Assembly: GCA_934168005.1 (NCBI GenBank) | Contig: CAKPMN010000001.1 | Coordinates: 62,001 to 126,000, forward strand | Source: an uncultured Bacilli bacterium | Lineage (GTDB): Bacteria; Bacillota_I; Bacilli_A; RF39; UBA660 | Direction of reading: 5' to 3' | Length of the DNA stretch: 64,000 nucleotides | In this document: positions 1 to 8,455 of the stretch, piece after piece | Layout: every line of letters starts with the position of its first letter | Position numbering within the stretch: the stretch's first letter is position 1 | Position numbers and translations under genes: made by a program | Notes under the pieces: generated by a model | Told to the model about the DNA's origin: nothing | Database searches by the model: none | Seen by the model: only the letters and a program-made list of their open reading frames with translations

Positions 1-1
1 T

Positions 2-691
2 ACTGCTTCTTATAAAATGTTAGATGAAGTAGAAGATTTAATTAAAAAGATTAATTTTTCTTTATATGATAAGGAACCATCTATTCAAGATTTTAAGATA
101 GACTCTATAGATGAATCAGTAATGGATGTTTTAAAAGAAGGAAGAGAATATTTAAAACTAATTGTTGATACTTGTAACAAGTTATTGGAAAATAAAGAAG
201 ATTTATTAAATTTTGAAAAATATAGCCGATGTTACTTAGTATTTTTTACAAACGATGATATAGTAAATAAATATAAAGATTTGTTTTCCTCTTTAGTTTT
301 ACATTTTGCTTCTACTCAAGAAAAAGAATTTAAAATATTAAATGATAGAAAACAAGAATTAACCGCACCTATTTCTATTATATCTATTCCTAGTGTAAAA
401 CCTTTTAAACGTGATGGTAAAAATACAAGTTATAATTGTACTTTTATAGATGTATCAGAAAAAGCTAAATACTTTAGAAAATTAATTTTGGTAGATGAAG
501 AGTTAGCTATGTCATTAATGTTAAGTGAAAAAGAGATAATATTATCTAGAATTGTGTATGACATATCTTTAGATTTAGAAGTTGCTTTTGAACTTGAAAG
601 TAGTGAAGATATAGCTTTATTAACTAAGGAAAGAGAAAATATTTTATCTATTTTAAATGGGGGTGAGAAGATATGGCAGAAGTTAAAATAA
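2..691 (+). CDS. Unknown protein, 5' end cut by window edge
   Basis: I do not recognise this protein. The reading frame is open from base 2 with no stop before the first ATG at 17, and there is no ribosome binding site before that ATG, so the true start probably lies outside the window. The visible part is about 230 residues, soluble looking, rich in Asp, Glu, Lys and Leu, with no signal peptide or membrane segment. Its 3' end overlaps the next gene by 19 bases, which suggests co-transcription and translational coupling. No catalytic motif is visible. Confidence 0.6.
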   Translation, partial: TASYKMLDEVEDLIKKINFSLYDKEPSIQDFKIDSIDESVMDVLKEGREYLKLIVDTCNKLLENKEDLLNFEKYSRCYLVFFTNDDIVNKYKDLFSSLVLHFASTQEKEFKILNDRKQELTAPISIISIPSVKPFKRDGKNTSYNCTFIDVSEKAKYFRKLILVDEELAMSLMLSEKEIILSRIVYDISLDLEVAFELESSEDIALLTKERENILSILNGGEKIWQKLK

Positions 692-2022
692 AAGAAATAG
701 ATTCATATTTGGAACTTTTAGAACTGAAAGGAAAAATAGAGAATGATATAAATACATGCGAACTATTTTTAAAGAAAATAGATCCAAATATTATTCAAAC
801 ATTAAAACATATTAATGTATCTAAAATGATAAATTTATTTTCAATATTAAATGATCAAACTGATGTATTTGAGAATAATGCTTATTTTGGGCTTTGTGCA
901 CAAGTTATATTAGAGTCATATGAAAAAGATGTATTTTCATCTTTAAGTACAACTAATTTTACAGTTGATCAATTACTTTTTGATGGTGAAGATATGTTGC
1001 CTCAAGTAAAATTTTTCTTAAAAGTTATAAAAGATAATCTTCCACTTCTATTAGAAAAATTAAGAAAAAATTATAATTTATGTACTACTTCATTAAAATA
1101 TGCAGAGGATATTAACAAAATAAAAGACAAAAATATTGCTCCAATAGAGTTATTTAATAGAGGAATTGAACTTTCTTTTGATGACGTCATAGGAGATAAA
1201 TCATTTTTTTCTAACTTGTATAGTTTACTTAAAAGTAATGAATGTGTAATTAATGATATTAAACAAGAAGTAAGTGAAATCCCAGTTTTAAGTTTAGAAG
1301 ATAAGAAAATAAATGAATATAAAAAGAAATATGACTTAGATATTAGTGATGTATCTAGTTTTGAAGATATTATCTCTTTAGCTAAAGGACTTGGTATTGA
1401 TTTTTTTAAAAAATATTTATCAACTATTTTAGAAAATAAAAAATTATTTTTGGAAAATTATTCTATTTTAAAAAGAAAAAACATAGCTGATAGTTTAATA
1501 TTAAGTGATTTAGAAGCTTTATTCTTACCTGATTTAGAAAAAAGATTGAATTTAATTGAACAATATTTTATACCTTATGAAGATTTATTCAAATTATTTG
1601 ATAAGCCTATTACTGATTTAAGTTACTTTAGAATTTTAGATTTATTAATAGAAAACGATTGTTTGGATATTAAAAATATTGCTAGTTTCTCAAGTTTAAA
1701 AATGAATACTTTAATATTTTATAGACTACAAGGAATAAAAAAAATGAACTTAAATGTAATACCATTTACAGAAGAAGAAATAAATGCTTATTTAGCAAGT
1801 AAATCAACAATGTTATCTAATTTAGAAGAATATAATAATAGTTCTTTATATGATGACTTTATGATTAATGGTTATACTCTAGAGTTTGATGGTATAAAAA
1901 TATCTAGACCTAAAGTACTTAGAAATTTATCTCTTGGTATTGATGCTTTATTTGTTAATGAATTTTATAGAATGGATGAAATAGAAAGTATTAAGTCTTT
2001 TCTATGTAAGGAAAAACATTAG
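673..2022 (+). CDS. Unknown 449-residue soluble protein
   Basis: Not recognised. The ATG at 673 follows a GGGGGTGAG ribosome binding site located inside the previous gene, which it overlaps by 19 bases, so the two products are probably made together. The protein is acidic and helical in character, made mostly of Leu, Ile, Lys, Asp, Glu and Asn, with no transmembrane segment, no signal peptide and no obvious nucleotide-binding or metal-binding motif. A hairpin terminator follows at once, so the pair forms the end of its own operon, separate from murG. Confidence 0.75.
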   Translation: MAEVKIKEIDSYLELLELKGKIENDINTCELFLKKIDPNIIQTLKHINVSKMINLFSILNDQTDVFENNAYFGLCAQVILESYEKDVFSSLSTTNFTVDQLLFDGEDMLPQVKFFLKVIKDNLPLLLEKLRKNYNLCTTSLKYAEDINKIKDKNIAPIELFNRGIELSFDDVIGDKSFFSNLYSLLKSNECVINDIKQEVSEIPVLSLEDKKINEYKKKYDLDISDVSSFEDIISLAKGLGIDFFKKYLSTILENKKLFLENYSILKRKNIADSLILSDLEALFLPDLEKRLNLIEQYFIPYEDLFKLFDKPITDLSYFRILDLLIENDCLDIKNIASFSSLKMNTLIFYRLQGIKKMNLNVIPFTEEEINAYLASKSTMLSNLEEYNNSSLYDDFMINGYTLEFDGIKISRPKVLRNLSLGIDALFVNEFYRMDEIESIKSFLCKEKH

Positions 2023-2038
2023 TTTTTCTTTTTTTATT
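2011..2038 (+). terminator. Rho-independent terminator after the 449-residue gene
   Basis: The stem GAAAAAC/GTTTTTC with a 4-base loop is followed by a run of T. The stem includes the stop codon of the upstream gene. Confidence 0.65.
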
Positions 2039-2066
2039 CTAACATTTTTTATAATTCATATAATTA

Positions 2067-2075
2067 TGGTATAAT
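2067..2075 (+). promoter_or_regulatory. Extended -10 promoter for murG
   Basis: TGGTATAAT matches the TGnTATAAT extended -10 form and ends 15 bases before the murG ATG. The -35 region is poor, as expected when the extended -10 carries recognition. Confidence 0.5.
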
Positions 2076-2090
2076 AAAGTAGGTGATGGT

Positions 2091-3161
2091 ATGAGAGTAG
2101 TAGTAACAGCAGGTGGTACTGGTGGACATATATATCCAGCTTTAGCAATTATTCATAAAATAGAAAAGTTATATCCTGGAAGTGAATTTTTATATATTGG
2201 TACTCATAACAGAATGGAAAAAGATATTATTCCATCTTTTGGTATTGAATATAAATCAATAGAAATATATGGCCTTAATAGAAAGAATATTTTTAAAAAC
2301 TTTAAGGTTGTTAATTGTTTCTTTAAAAGTTTAAAAAGTATAAAGAAATACTTAAAGGAATTTAATCCAGATGTTGTAATAGGAGCTGGTGGGTATGTAA
2401 CAGGGCCTGTTATATATATGGCTTCATCGTTAGGATATAAGACATTTATTCATGAACAAAATTCTATTCCTGGGAAAGCTAATAAGTTTTTAAGTAAATA
2501 TGTTACTAAAATAGGCGTTTCTTTTGAATCATCAATTAAGTATTTTCCAAAAGAAAAAACAGTGTTTACAGGAAATCCTTGTAGTGAGGAAGCTTTAGAA
2601 AAACAAGAGATAAAAAAATCTAAATATGGTATTTTAGATACAAGAAAATTAGTTTTATTTGTTATGGGCTCTCTTGGATCTGTTAAAATGAATAATTTTT
2701 TAGTTGATTTTATGTCTAAAGTAAAAAATAAAAACTATGATGTTTTATTTGTAACAGGCAAGAATTATTATGAAGAGATGAGTAAGAAAAGTTTTCCTAA
2801 AAATGTTCATGTTACTCCTTACATAGAAAACATGCCAGGTTTACTTAAGAATGTAGATGTTATTGTATCTAGAGCAGGTGCTTCTACTTTAAGTGAAATA
2901 ATTTCTCTTAAGGTTCCAAGCATATTGATACCATCTCCTTATGTAACTGATAATCATCAATATAAAAATGCACTTGATTTGGTCAATAAAAATGCTGCTT
3001 ACATGATAGAAGAAAAAGATTTAAATAAAGAAACATTGCTTTCTTTTATAGATAAAGCAATAGAAAATAGTGATGCTTTAAAAAATAATTTAACATCACT
3101 TCAAGTATTAGACTCTGCTAGTAGAATTGTTTCTATTATTTCTTCAATGGTTGGTGAATAA
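2091..3161 (+). CDS. murG: UDP-GlcNAc:lipid I N-acetylglucosaminyltransferase MurG
   Basis: Transfers GlcNAc from UDP-GlcNAc to lipid I to make lipid II on the inner face of the membrane, the last cytoplasmic step of peptidoglycan precursor synthesis. At 356 residues it has the usual MurG length. It shows the N-terminal glycine-rich loop GGTGGHIYPA (about residues 8-17), GAGGYVTGP near 100, and the C-terminal donor-binding stretch SRAGASTLSE with DNHQ downstream, in the GT-B two-domain order. The ATG has an AGGTGATGG ribosome binding site. murB follows after one base, and divIB after that, forming a wall and division operon. Confidence 0.96.
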   Translation: MRVVVTAGGTGGHIYPALAIIHKIEKLYPGSEFLYIGTHNRMEKDIIPSFGIEYKSIEIYGLNRKNIFKNFKVVNCFFKSLKSIKKYLKEFNPDVVIGAGGYVTGPVIYMASSLGYKTFIHEQNSIPGKANKFLSKYVTKIGVSFESSIKYFPKEKTVFTGNPCSEEALEKQEIKKSKYGILDTRKLVLFVMGSLGSVKMNNFLVDFMSKVKNKNYDVLFVTGKNYYEEMSKKSFPKNVHVTPYIENMPGLLKNVDVIVSRAGASTLSEIISLKVPSILIPSPYVTDNHQYKNALDLVNKNAAYMIEEKDLNKETLLSFIDKAIENSDALKNNLTSLQVLDSASRIVSIISSMVGE

Positions 3162-3162
3162 T

Positions 3163-4050
3163 ATGTTTAATGAATTAAAAAAATTACGAGTTGGTAATGT
3201 ATATCTTGACGTTTTATATAAAGATATTTCAACATATAAGCTTGATGGTAAGGTAAAATATCTAGTCGATGTTGATAGTACAGAATGTTTGATAAAATTA
3301 ATAAAATTTTTAAGAGAAAAGAATGTTAAATATAAGGTAATTGGAGGAGCTTCTAATTTAATTTTTAAAGATTTAGTTTATGATGGTGTTTTTATAAGGC
3401 TTAAAGGCTTAGACAAAATAGAGATAACTGATAATCAAATAAAAGTTGGAAGTGGAGTTTCTTTAATGAAGGTAGCTTTAAAAACTTGCAATCTAGGTTT
3501 TACAGGTCTTGAGTTTGCAACTGGTATACCTGGTAGTGTAGGAGGAGCTATTTATAATAATGCTGGTGCATATAAAAGTGATATGGGATATGTTGTATAT
3601 TCTGTTGTTGTTTTAACTCCAGATCTCGAAGTTAAAGTTATGAAGAATAAAGAATTAAATTATCATTATCGTGATTCATTCTTTAAACATAATGACTCTT
3701 ATGTTATATTGGAAGCTAAAATGTTACTTAAAAGAGGAAATAAAGAAAAAATTTTAGAGGTAATACGAGATAGAAAAGATAGAAGAATTCTATCACAACC
3801 TTTAGAATATCCATCTGCTGGCTCAGTATTTAGAAATCCTGACAATATACCAGCTGGAAAGATAATTGAAGATATTGGTTTTAAAGGTAAGAATGTTGGA
3901 GATGCTTATGTATCAGAAAAACATGCCAATTTTATTATTAACAAAGGTAAAGCAAAAGGAATTGATGTTATTGCTTTAACGGATATGATAAAAAAAGAAG
4001 TAAAAGAAAAATATGATATAGATTTAATTATGGAACAGGAAATAGTATAA
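3163..4050 (+). CDS. murB: UDP-N-acetylenolpyruvoylglucosamine reductase MurB
   Basis: FAD enzyme that reduces UDP-GlcNAc-enolpyruvate to UDP-MurNAc with NADPH in the cytoplasm. The 295-residue protein shows the FAD-binding GGASNL (about 61-66) and the segment GIPGSVGGA, then YRDSFFK, SAGSVFRNP with the catalytic-type serine, and MEQE near the C-terminus. I chose the ATG at 3163, right behind the GGTGAAT ribosome binding site at the end of murG; a longer frame opens at 3127 but lies inside murG and adds a hydrophobic stretch foreign to the family. Confidence 0.95.
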   Translation: MFNELKKLRVGNVYLDVLYKDISTYKLDGKVKYLVDVDSTECLIKLIKFLREKNVKYKVIGGASNLIFKDLVYDGVFIRLKGLDKIEITDNQIKVGSGVSLMKVALKTCNLGFTGLEFATGIPGSVGGAIYNNAGAYKSDMGYVVYSVVVLTPDLEVKVMKNKELNYHYRDSFFKHNDSYVILEAKMLLKRGNKEKILEVIRDRKDRRILSQPLEYPSAGSVFRNPDNIPAGKIIEDIGFKGKNVGDAYVSEKHANFIINKGKAKGIDVIALTDMIKKEVKEKYDIDLIMEQEIV

Positions 4051-4051
4051 T

Positions 4052-4792
4052 ATGAAAAAAAAGAAGCAACAGAAAAAGAATATAAAAAGTAATACAAGAT
4101 ATGGTAGAAATTATAAGACTAAAAAGGTAAAAGTTAAAAGAATCAGATTTAAAAGAGTAATAGTAGCTATATTTATTTTACTAATTATTATATTTACAAT
4201 AAAATGTATTATGTCTATTCCTATAACTAATATTTATGTTTCTGGCAATAAAATACTTTCAGATCAAGAAATAATAGAACTTTCTTCTTTAGAAAAATAT
4301 CCTTCTTTTACTTCATTTACAACACGAGGTTTAAAGAAAAAATTAGAGAAAAACACTTACATAAAATCGGCTAGTGTAAGAAGAAAGTTACTTGAAGTAT
4401 ATATATCTATAGAAGAAAATAGACCGTTAATATATTTGGATGAGGAAGAAAAAACTGTTTTACTCGATAAAACTAAAGTTGATTATAAATATGATGTTCC
4501 TGTTGTCTTAAATTATATTCCTGATACTTTATATGATAAGTTTTTAGTTAAACTATCTTCATTGGATGATGATATATTTAATAGAATATCTGAGGTCCTT
4601 TATGATCCAAATGATGTAGATGACGCTAGATTTTTATTCTATATGAATGATGGAAATAGAGTGTATTTAACACTTAAAAGGCTAGATAATTTAAATAACT
4701 ACTTTGATATAATGAAAGAAGTTTTAGCTAAATATAATACTGATAAAGGTACTTTGTATTTAGATGAAGGTGAATATTTTGAAGTATATTAG
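4052..4792 (+). CDS. divIB: Cell division protein DivIB/FtsQ
   Basis: A bitopic division protein that links cytoplasmic and extracellular parts of the divisome. The N-terminal 35 residues are extremely Lys/Arg rich, followed by one transmembrane helix (about 36-56) and an extracellular POTRA-like segment starting near NIYVSGNKILSDQEI, then a beta-domain. At 246 residues it fits the Gram-positive DivIB family. Start codon lies one base after the murB stop, with its binding site in the murB tail, so translation is coupled. The terminator behind it closes the murG-murB-divIB operon. Confidence 0.88.
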   Translation: MKKKKQQKKNIKSNTRYGRNYKTKKVKVKRIRFKRVIVAIFILLIIIFTIKCIMSIPITNIYVSGNKILSDQEIIELSSLEKYPSFTSFTTRGLKKKLEKNTYIKSASVRRKLLEVYISIEENRPLIYLDEEEKTVLLDKTKVDYKYDVPVVLNYIPDTLYDKFLVKLSSLDDDIFNRISEVLYDPNDVDDARFLFYMNDGNRVYLTLKRLDNLNNYFDIMKEVLAKYNTDKGTLYLDEGEYFEVY

Positions 4793-4796
4793 AATT

Positions 4797-4821
4797 AAAG
4801 TTCATTTTTGAACTTTTTTTT
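4797..4821 (+). terminator. Terminator after divIB
   Basis: AAAGTTCA/TGAACTTT stem with a TTTT loop followed by a T run. Confidence 0.8.
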
Positions 4822-4849
4822 ATAAAAATATTAAAAAAAATTATAAGTT

Positions 4850-4859
4850 ATGATAAAAT
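4850..4859 (+). promoter_or_regulatory. Probable -10 region of the ftsA-ftsZ promoter
   Basis: TATGATAAAAT-like element directly after the divIB terminator. It contains an ATG at 4858 that is in frame with ftsA but would be at or upstream of the transcription start, which argues against using it as the start codon. Confidence 0.4.
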
Positions 4860-4887
4860 GGTATTACAAGATATAGGAGATGGTACT

Positions 4888-6105
4888 TTGAAGCATATTT
4901 ATACAAGTATTGACCTTGGAAGTGATTCTATAAAAATAGTTGTCTGTGAATTAGTACATAATAAACTTAATTTATTAGCAGCTACTACATATCCTTCTCA
5001 TGGAATCAAAAATGGTTTAATTATTGATCCAGATGAAGCCAGAGCATCTATTAAATCAGCATTGAGTGAAATTGAATTGATGCTTGGTGTTAGAATAACA
5101 AAAGTGGTTGCAACTGTGCCATCTTATCATGCAACTTATACAGCAATTTCTGCTTCTATTACAGTTGATGGAGTTGTAACTGGTGAAGATGTTAATAGTG
5201 TTTTAAATAAAGCATATCAATCAAAACATATCGAAGGAAAAGAAATGGTTACAATAGTACCAATTGATTTTAAAACTGATAGTGAAGAGAAAATAAAAGA
5301 CCCAAAAGGAATGGAGACTGTAAATCTTGGTACAAGGGCTATAATGATAAGTGTTCCAAAAAAGAATATATATTCAGTTTTAACACTTCTTGAAAGTTTA
5401 AATCTAGAAGTTGTTGATATAATGACTTCATCTGTTAGTGATATATCAACATTTAGGACAAAAGATAATATGTCTAAGGTAGGAGCTATTATTAATATAG
5501 GGTCTGATACGACAACTGTTTCAATATATAACAAAGGAATAGTTGTAGCTAGCAATATCTTAGGAGTGGGATCTAAAAATATTGATACAGATATTTCTTT
5601 TGTATATAAGTTAAAAGAAGAAAATGCCATAAAAATAAAAGAGACATTTGCACTTGCTTCTTCAAAATATGCTTCAAGAAATGATTATTACGAAGTAACT
5701 GATAAATTTGGAGATATAAGAAAAATTAGTCAAAGAGAAGTTTCTGAGTTAGCTCAATCAATTTTAGAAGAAAATTTAGTTTTGGCAAGAAAAGAAATAA
5801 ATCTTTTGACAAAAACTAGTATAGATTATATAATAATAACTGGTGGTACAAGTAGTATGTCAGGTTTTGAGGCTTTGACAGAAGAAGTACTTGGTAATAA
5901 CTCAAATATTGGGGTTATAAAAATTCCAGGAGTTAGAAATAATAGATATTCAACAGTTATAGGAAGTGTTGTTTATTTTATTAATAAATTGAAATTAAAG
6001 GGAATAGATTATACAATGGTCGAAGATGAATTTGACCAAAAGGGGAATAACGAGCAGAGTGAAACAATGCTTGGCAAAGTGTTTGGATACTTCTTTAATG
6101 AATAG
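4888..6105 (+). CDS. ftsA: Cell division protein FtsA
   Basis: Actin-like ATPase that tethers FtsZ to the membrane. The 405-residue product opens with the phosphate-1 loop DLGSDSIK, has the SHS2/1C region near residues 75-165, the second phosphate loop INIGSDTT and the adenosine loop [10 protein letters not shown]; the last residues ([11 protein letters not shown]) look like the usual membrane-binding amphipathic helix. I chose TTG at 4888 because a strong AGGAGATGG site lies 7-8 bases upstream; the in-frame ATG at 4858 sits in the promoter. ftsZ follows after 11 bases. Confidence 0.93.
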   Translation: MKHIYTSIDLGSDSIKIVVCELVHNKLNLLAATTYPSHGIKNGLIIDPDEARASIKSALSEIELMLGVRITKVVATVPSYHATYTAISASITVDGVVTGEDVNSVLNKAYQSKHIEGKEMVTIVPIDFKTDSEEKIKDPKGMETVNLGTRAIMISVPKKNIYSVLTLLESLNLEVVDIMTSSVSDISTFRTKDNMSKVGAIINIGSDTTTVSIYNKGIVVASNILGVGSKNIDTDISFVYKLKEENAIKIKETFALASSKYASRNDYYEVTDKFGDIRKISQREVSELAQSILEENLVLARKEINLLTKTSIDYIIITGGTSSMSGFEALTEEVLGNNSNIGVIKIPGVRNNRYSTVIGSVVYFINKLKLKGIDYTMVEDEFDQKGNNEQSETMLGKVFGYFFNE

Positions 6106-6116
6106 GAGGATTTAAT

Positions 6117-7169
6117 ATGATGGGATTAGAAATTGATCAATTAGCAAAGATTAAAGTAATAGGTGTAGGTGGAGCAGGAAATAATGCTGTAAATAGAATG
6201 ATTGAGTCAGGTATTAAAGGAGTAGAATTCATTGTTGCTAATACTGATTTACAAGTTTTAAATAATTCAAAAGCACCAACTAAGATTCAACTTGGAATTG
6301 AACTTACAAGTGGTCTTGGAGCAGGAGCAAATCCAGAAATAGGAAAAGAAGCTGCTTTAGAGAGTAAAGCTGAAATAGAAGCTGCACTAGAAGGCGCTGA
6401 TATGGTATTTATAACTTGTGGAATGGGTGGAGGAACAGGAACAGGTGCTGCACCAGTTGTAGCTGATATAGCACAAGGTCTTGGGGCTTTAACTGTAGGT
6501 ATAGTTACAAAACCATTCTCTTTTGAAGGAAAGAAACGTATGACTCAAGCATTAGCTGGTCTAGATAATTTAAGAGAACATGTTGATACTTTAATCGTAA
6601 TTCCAAATGATCGTTTAAGAGAAGTTATAGATAAATCAACATCTTTACTTGATTCATTTAAAGAAGTAGATAATGTTTTACGTCGTGGTGTTCAATCAAT
6701 ATCAGATTTGATTGCAGTTGCGGGATTAATAAACCTTGACTTTGCCGATGTTAAGGCTGTTATGGAAAATAGAGGTAATGCCTTAATTGGTATAGGAATG
6801 GGTGTTGGAGAAGACAGAGCTGCAGATGCCGCAAGAGAAGCTGTTAATTCACCACTTTTGGAAGCTAGTATATCAGGAGCAACAGATGCTATTATAAATG
6901 TTACTGGTGGAGCTAACTTAACTTTATTTGAAGTAGAAGAGGCTGCAGAAGTTATTAGATCAAGCGCTAATACTGATATTAATACAATATTTGGAGCTGT
7001 TATTAATGAAAACTTAAATGATGAAATCATAGTAACAGTTATTGCTACTGGATTTGATCAACATAAAGATGAACCAGCACATCAAGCAGAAAAAGCAAGT
7101 GATGATATATTTGGTGCTGATGATGATGGCGATATTCCAAATTTCTTACGTAGTAAAAGAGTATTTTAA
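6117..7169 (+). CDS. ftsZ: Cell division GTPase FtsZ
   Basis: Tubulin-like GTPase that builds the Z ring at midcell. [13 protein letters not shown] lies near the N-terminus (about 15-27) and the tubulin signature [11 protein letters not shown] near residue 104; the T7 synergy loop NLDFADV is present. An Asp/Gly-rich linker leads to the C-terminal peptide [10 protein letters not shown], which binds FtsA and other partners. At 350 residues the linker is short. The first of two adjacent ATG codons is favoured by the AGGAGG spacing of seven bases. Co-transcribed with ftsA. Confidence 0.98.
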   Translation: MMGLEIDQLAKIKVIGVGGAGNNAVNRMIESGIKGVEFIVANTDLQVLNNSKAPTKIQLGIELTSGLGAGANPEIGKEAALESKAEIEAALEGADMVFITCGMGGGTGTGAAPVVADIAQGLGALTVGIVTKPFSFEGKKRMTQALAGLDNLREHVDTLIVIPNDRLREVIDKSTSLLDSFKEVDNVLRRGVQSISDLIAVAGLINLDFADVKAVMENRGNALIGIGMGVGEDRAADAAREAVNSPLLEASISGATDAIINVTGGANLTLFEVEEAAEVIRSSANTDINTIFGAVINENLNDEIIVTVIATGFDQHKDEPAHQAEKASDDIFGADDDGDIPNFLRSKRVF

Positions 7170-7179
7170 TACTCTTTTT
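7155..7179 (+). terminator. Terminator overlapping the ftsZ stop
   Basis: AAAAGAGTATT pairs with AATACTCTTTT; the stop codon lies in the loop side of the hairpin. Confidence 0.65.
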
Positions 7180-7188
7180 AATTTATTG

Positions 7189-7197
7189 TGTTATAAT
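7189..7197 (+). promoter_or_regulatory. Extended -10 promoter TGTTATAAT for the SDR gene
   Basis: TGTTATAAT, with a GGAGG binding site and ATG following within 20 bases. Confidence 0.55.
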
Positions 7198-7215
7198 AAT
7201 TATGGAGGATAAAAT

Positions 7216-7992
7216 ATGGAGTTTAAATTTGATAAGAAAAATGTAATTGTAACAGGTGGGGGATCTGGTCTTGGAGCTAAAATAGCAGAAGAATTTGCAA
7301 AAGCAGGAGCTAATGTAATTGTTGTTGATATTAATTTAGAAAAAGCTCGTGATGTTGCAAACGGTATTGCTAAATATGATGGCGTTTCATCATTTGCTCG
7401 TGTTGATATGACAAAATATAGTGAAGTTGAATCATTAGTTAATAAGACTGTTTCATCATTTGGAAGTGTTGATATACTTATTAATTGTGCTGGTATATGT
7501 TTACTTGATTCACTTGATAGTATGAGTGTTGAAGATATTAATCGAGTAGTTGATATTGATTTAAAAGGAACAATATTTGGGTGTAAGGCAGTATTACCAA
7601 TTATGAAAGAAAAAGGATATGGTAAAATAGTAAACATGTCTTCAATAGCTGGAAAGTTATGTGGAGCTAATGCTTCTATATATTCTTGTGTTAAAACTGC
7701 TATTATTGGATTTACAGCTTCAATAGCTCGTGAATATGCTAGAGATAATATAAATGTTAACTGTGTACTTCCTGGTATTATTCGTACTAATATGTGGGAA
7801 GGAATGCTTGATGATATGACTAAATCTGGTGGAGATAGAGAAGAAGTATTCACATCTTTTACAGATTCTATTCCTCAAGGCAAACCACAAGATGAAATTG
7901 ATATATCAAATATGACTTTGTTCTTGTGTACTGAAGAGGCAAATAAAATCACTGGTCAAAATATTGGCGTTGATGGAGGACAAACTTTTTAG
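7216..7992 (+). CDS. Short-chain dehydrogenase/reductase (SDR)
   Basis: Classical SDR of 258 residues. The cofactor loop TGGGSGLG is at 13-20, an acidic Asp at the end of beta-2 (VVDIN, about 38) suggests NAD(H) preference, NCAG is at 90-93, and the catalytic set is Ser142/143, Tyr156 and Lys160 (YSCVK). The C-terminal GVDGGQTF is typical of FabG-like oligomeric SDRs. Substrate cannot be told from sequence; FabG-like reductase or a sugar, polyol or steroid dehydrogenase are all possible. It stands alone between its own promoter and terminator, so context gives no substrate. Confidence 0.88.
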   Translation: MEFKFDKKNVIVTGGGSGLGAKIAEEFAKAGANVIVVDINLEKARDVANGIAKYDGVSSFARVDMTKYSEVESLVNKTVSSFGSVDILINCAGICLLDSLDSMSVEDINRVVDIDLKGTIFGCKAVLPIMKEKGYGKIVNMSSIAGKLCGANASIYSCVKTAIIGFTASIAREYARDNINVNCVLPGIIRTNMWEGMLDDMTKSGGDREEVFTSFTDSIPQGKPQDEIDISNMTLFLCTEEANKITGQNIGVDGGQTF

Positions 7993-8002
7993 TTTGTTTT
8001 TT
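7981..8002 (+). terminator. Terminator after the SDR gene
   Basis: CAAACT/AGTTTG stem with TTTT loop and six T behind it; overlaps the stop codon. Confidence 0.7.
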
Positions 8003-8022
8003 CTTTTATTTTGTTGTATAAT
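7994..8022 (+). promoter_or_regulatory. Promoter for the 113-residue gene
   Basis: TTGTTT, 17 bases, TATAAT; the -35 overlaps the previous terminator. Confidence 0.5.
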
Positions 8023-8045
8023 CTTATCTGGAAATGGGTGGTTTT

Positions 8046-8387
8046 ATGTTTAGATTAGATGAACTTAAAGTTTTGCTTAATTTAGATGATGATACGTTTG
8101 CTAAAGTTGTTGATAAATTATCTTTATATAATGCTGTTAAGATAATGAATATTACTCATGATCCTGATGAGATAATAGTTAAATTTGCGGCAGATGTTAA
8201 AAATTTTCGCTTACATGTATTAAAAGATCATGTCTATATAAGTTACAGTGATTTTGATACATATAAAGTTATTGAAATCTATGAAAAAAAGTTATCTTTT
8301 TCTCATCATATAGCAGCTAAAGCTTATCAAAAGATGAAAAAAAAGTATGAAGTGAAACCTAAAAAAACATATAAAAAACATTTTTAA
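8046..8387 (+). CDS. Unknown small soluble protein, 113 residues
   Basis: Not recognised. The ATG at 8046 is preceded by GGGTGG at the right distance; an upstream in-frame ATG at 8034 overlaps that binding site and is rejected. The product has an N-terminal helical part, a central beta-rich part (residues about 38-75) and a very basic Lys/His tail ending in KKTYKKHF. No membrane segment. The basic tail could suit nucleic acid or ribosome binding, but that is a guess. It has its own promoter and terminator. Confidence 0.7.
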   Translation: MFRLDELKVLLNLDDDTFAKVVDKLSLYNAVKIMNITHDPDEIIVKFAADVKNFRLHVLKDHVYISYSDFDTYKVIEIYEKKLSFSHHIAAKAYQKMKKKYEVKPKKTYKKHF

Positions 8388-8392
8388 AATTT

Positions 8393-8423
8393 GGAGCTTT
8401 GCATGTGTAAAAGCTCTATTTTT
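8393..8423 (+). terminator. Terminator before uvrA
   Basis: GAGCTTT/AAAGCTC stem with a 9-base loop and TATTTTT tail. Confidence 0.65.
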
Positions 8424-8427
8424 ATAG

Positions 8428-8433
8428 TATAAT
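8428..8433 (+). promoter_or_regulatory. -10 element of the uvrA promoter
   Basis: TATAAT 22 bases before the uvrA ATG. No clear SOS (DinR/LexA) box is visible next to it. Confidence 0.45.
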
Positions 8434-8455
8434 AATATTATTTAGGAGGGAAGTT

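Noticed and set aside
4858..4887. ATG start 30 bases upstream of the chosen ftsA start
   Set aside because: It lies in the probable -10 element and the good ribosome binding site is downstream of it, in front of the TTG at 4888.
5217..5630. Long minus-strand frames inside ftsA, ftsZ, the SDR gene and others
   Set aside because: They mirror real genes, have no binding sites and show low-complexity composition.
7216..7992. SDR as the YmfI partner of the M16 pair
   Set aside because: They are nearly 6 kb apart with uvrA and purine genes between; SDR sequence alone does not give the substrate.
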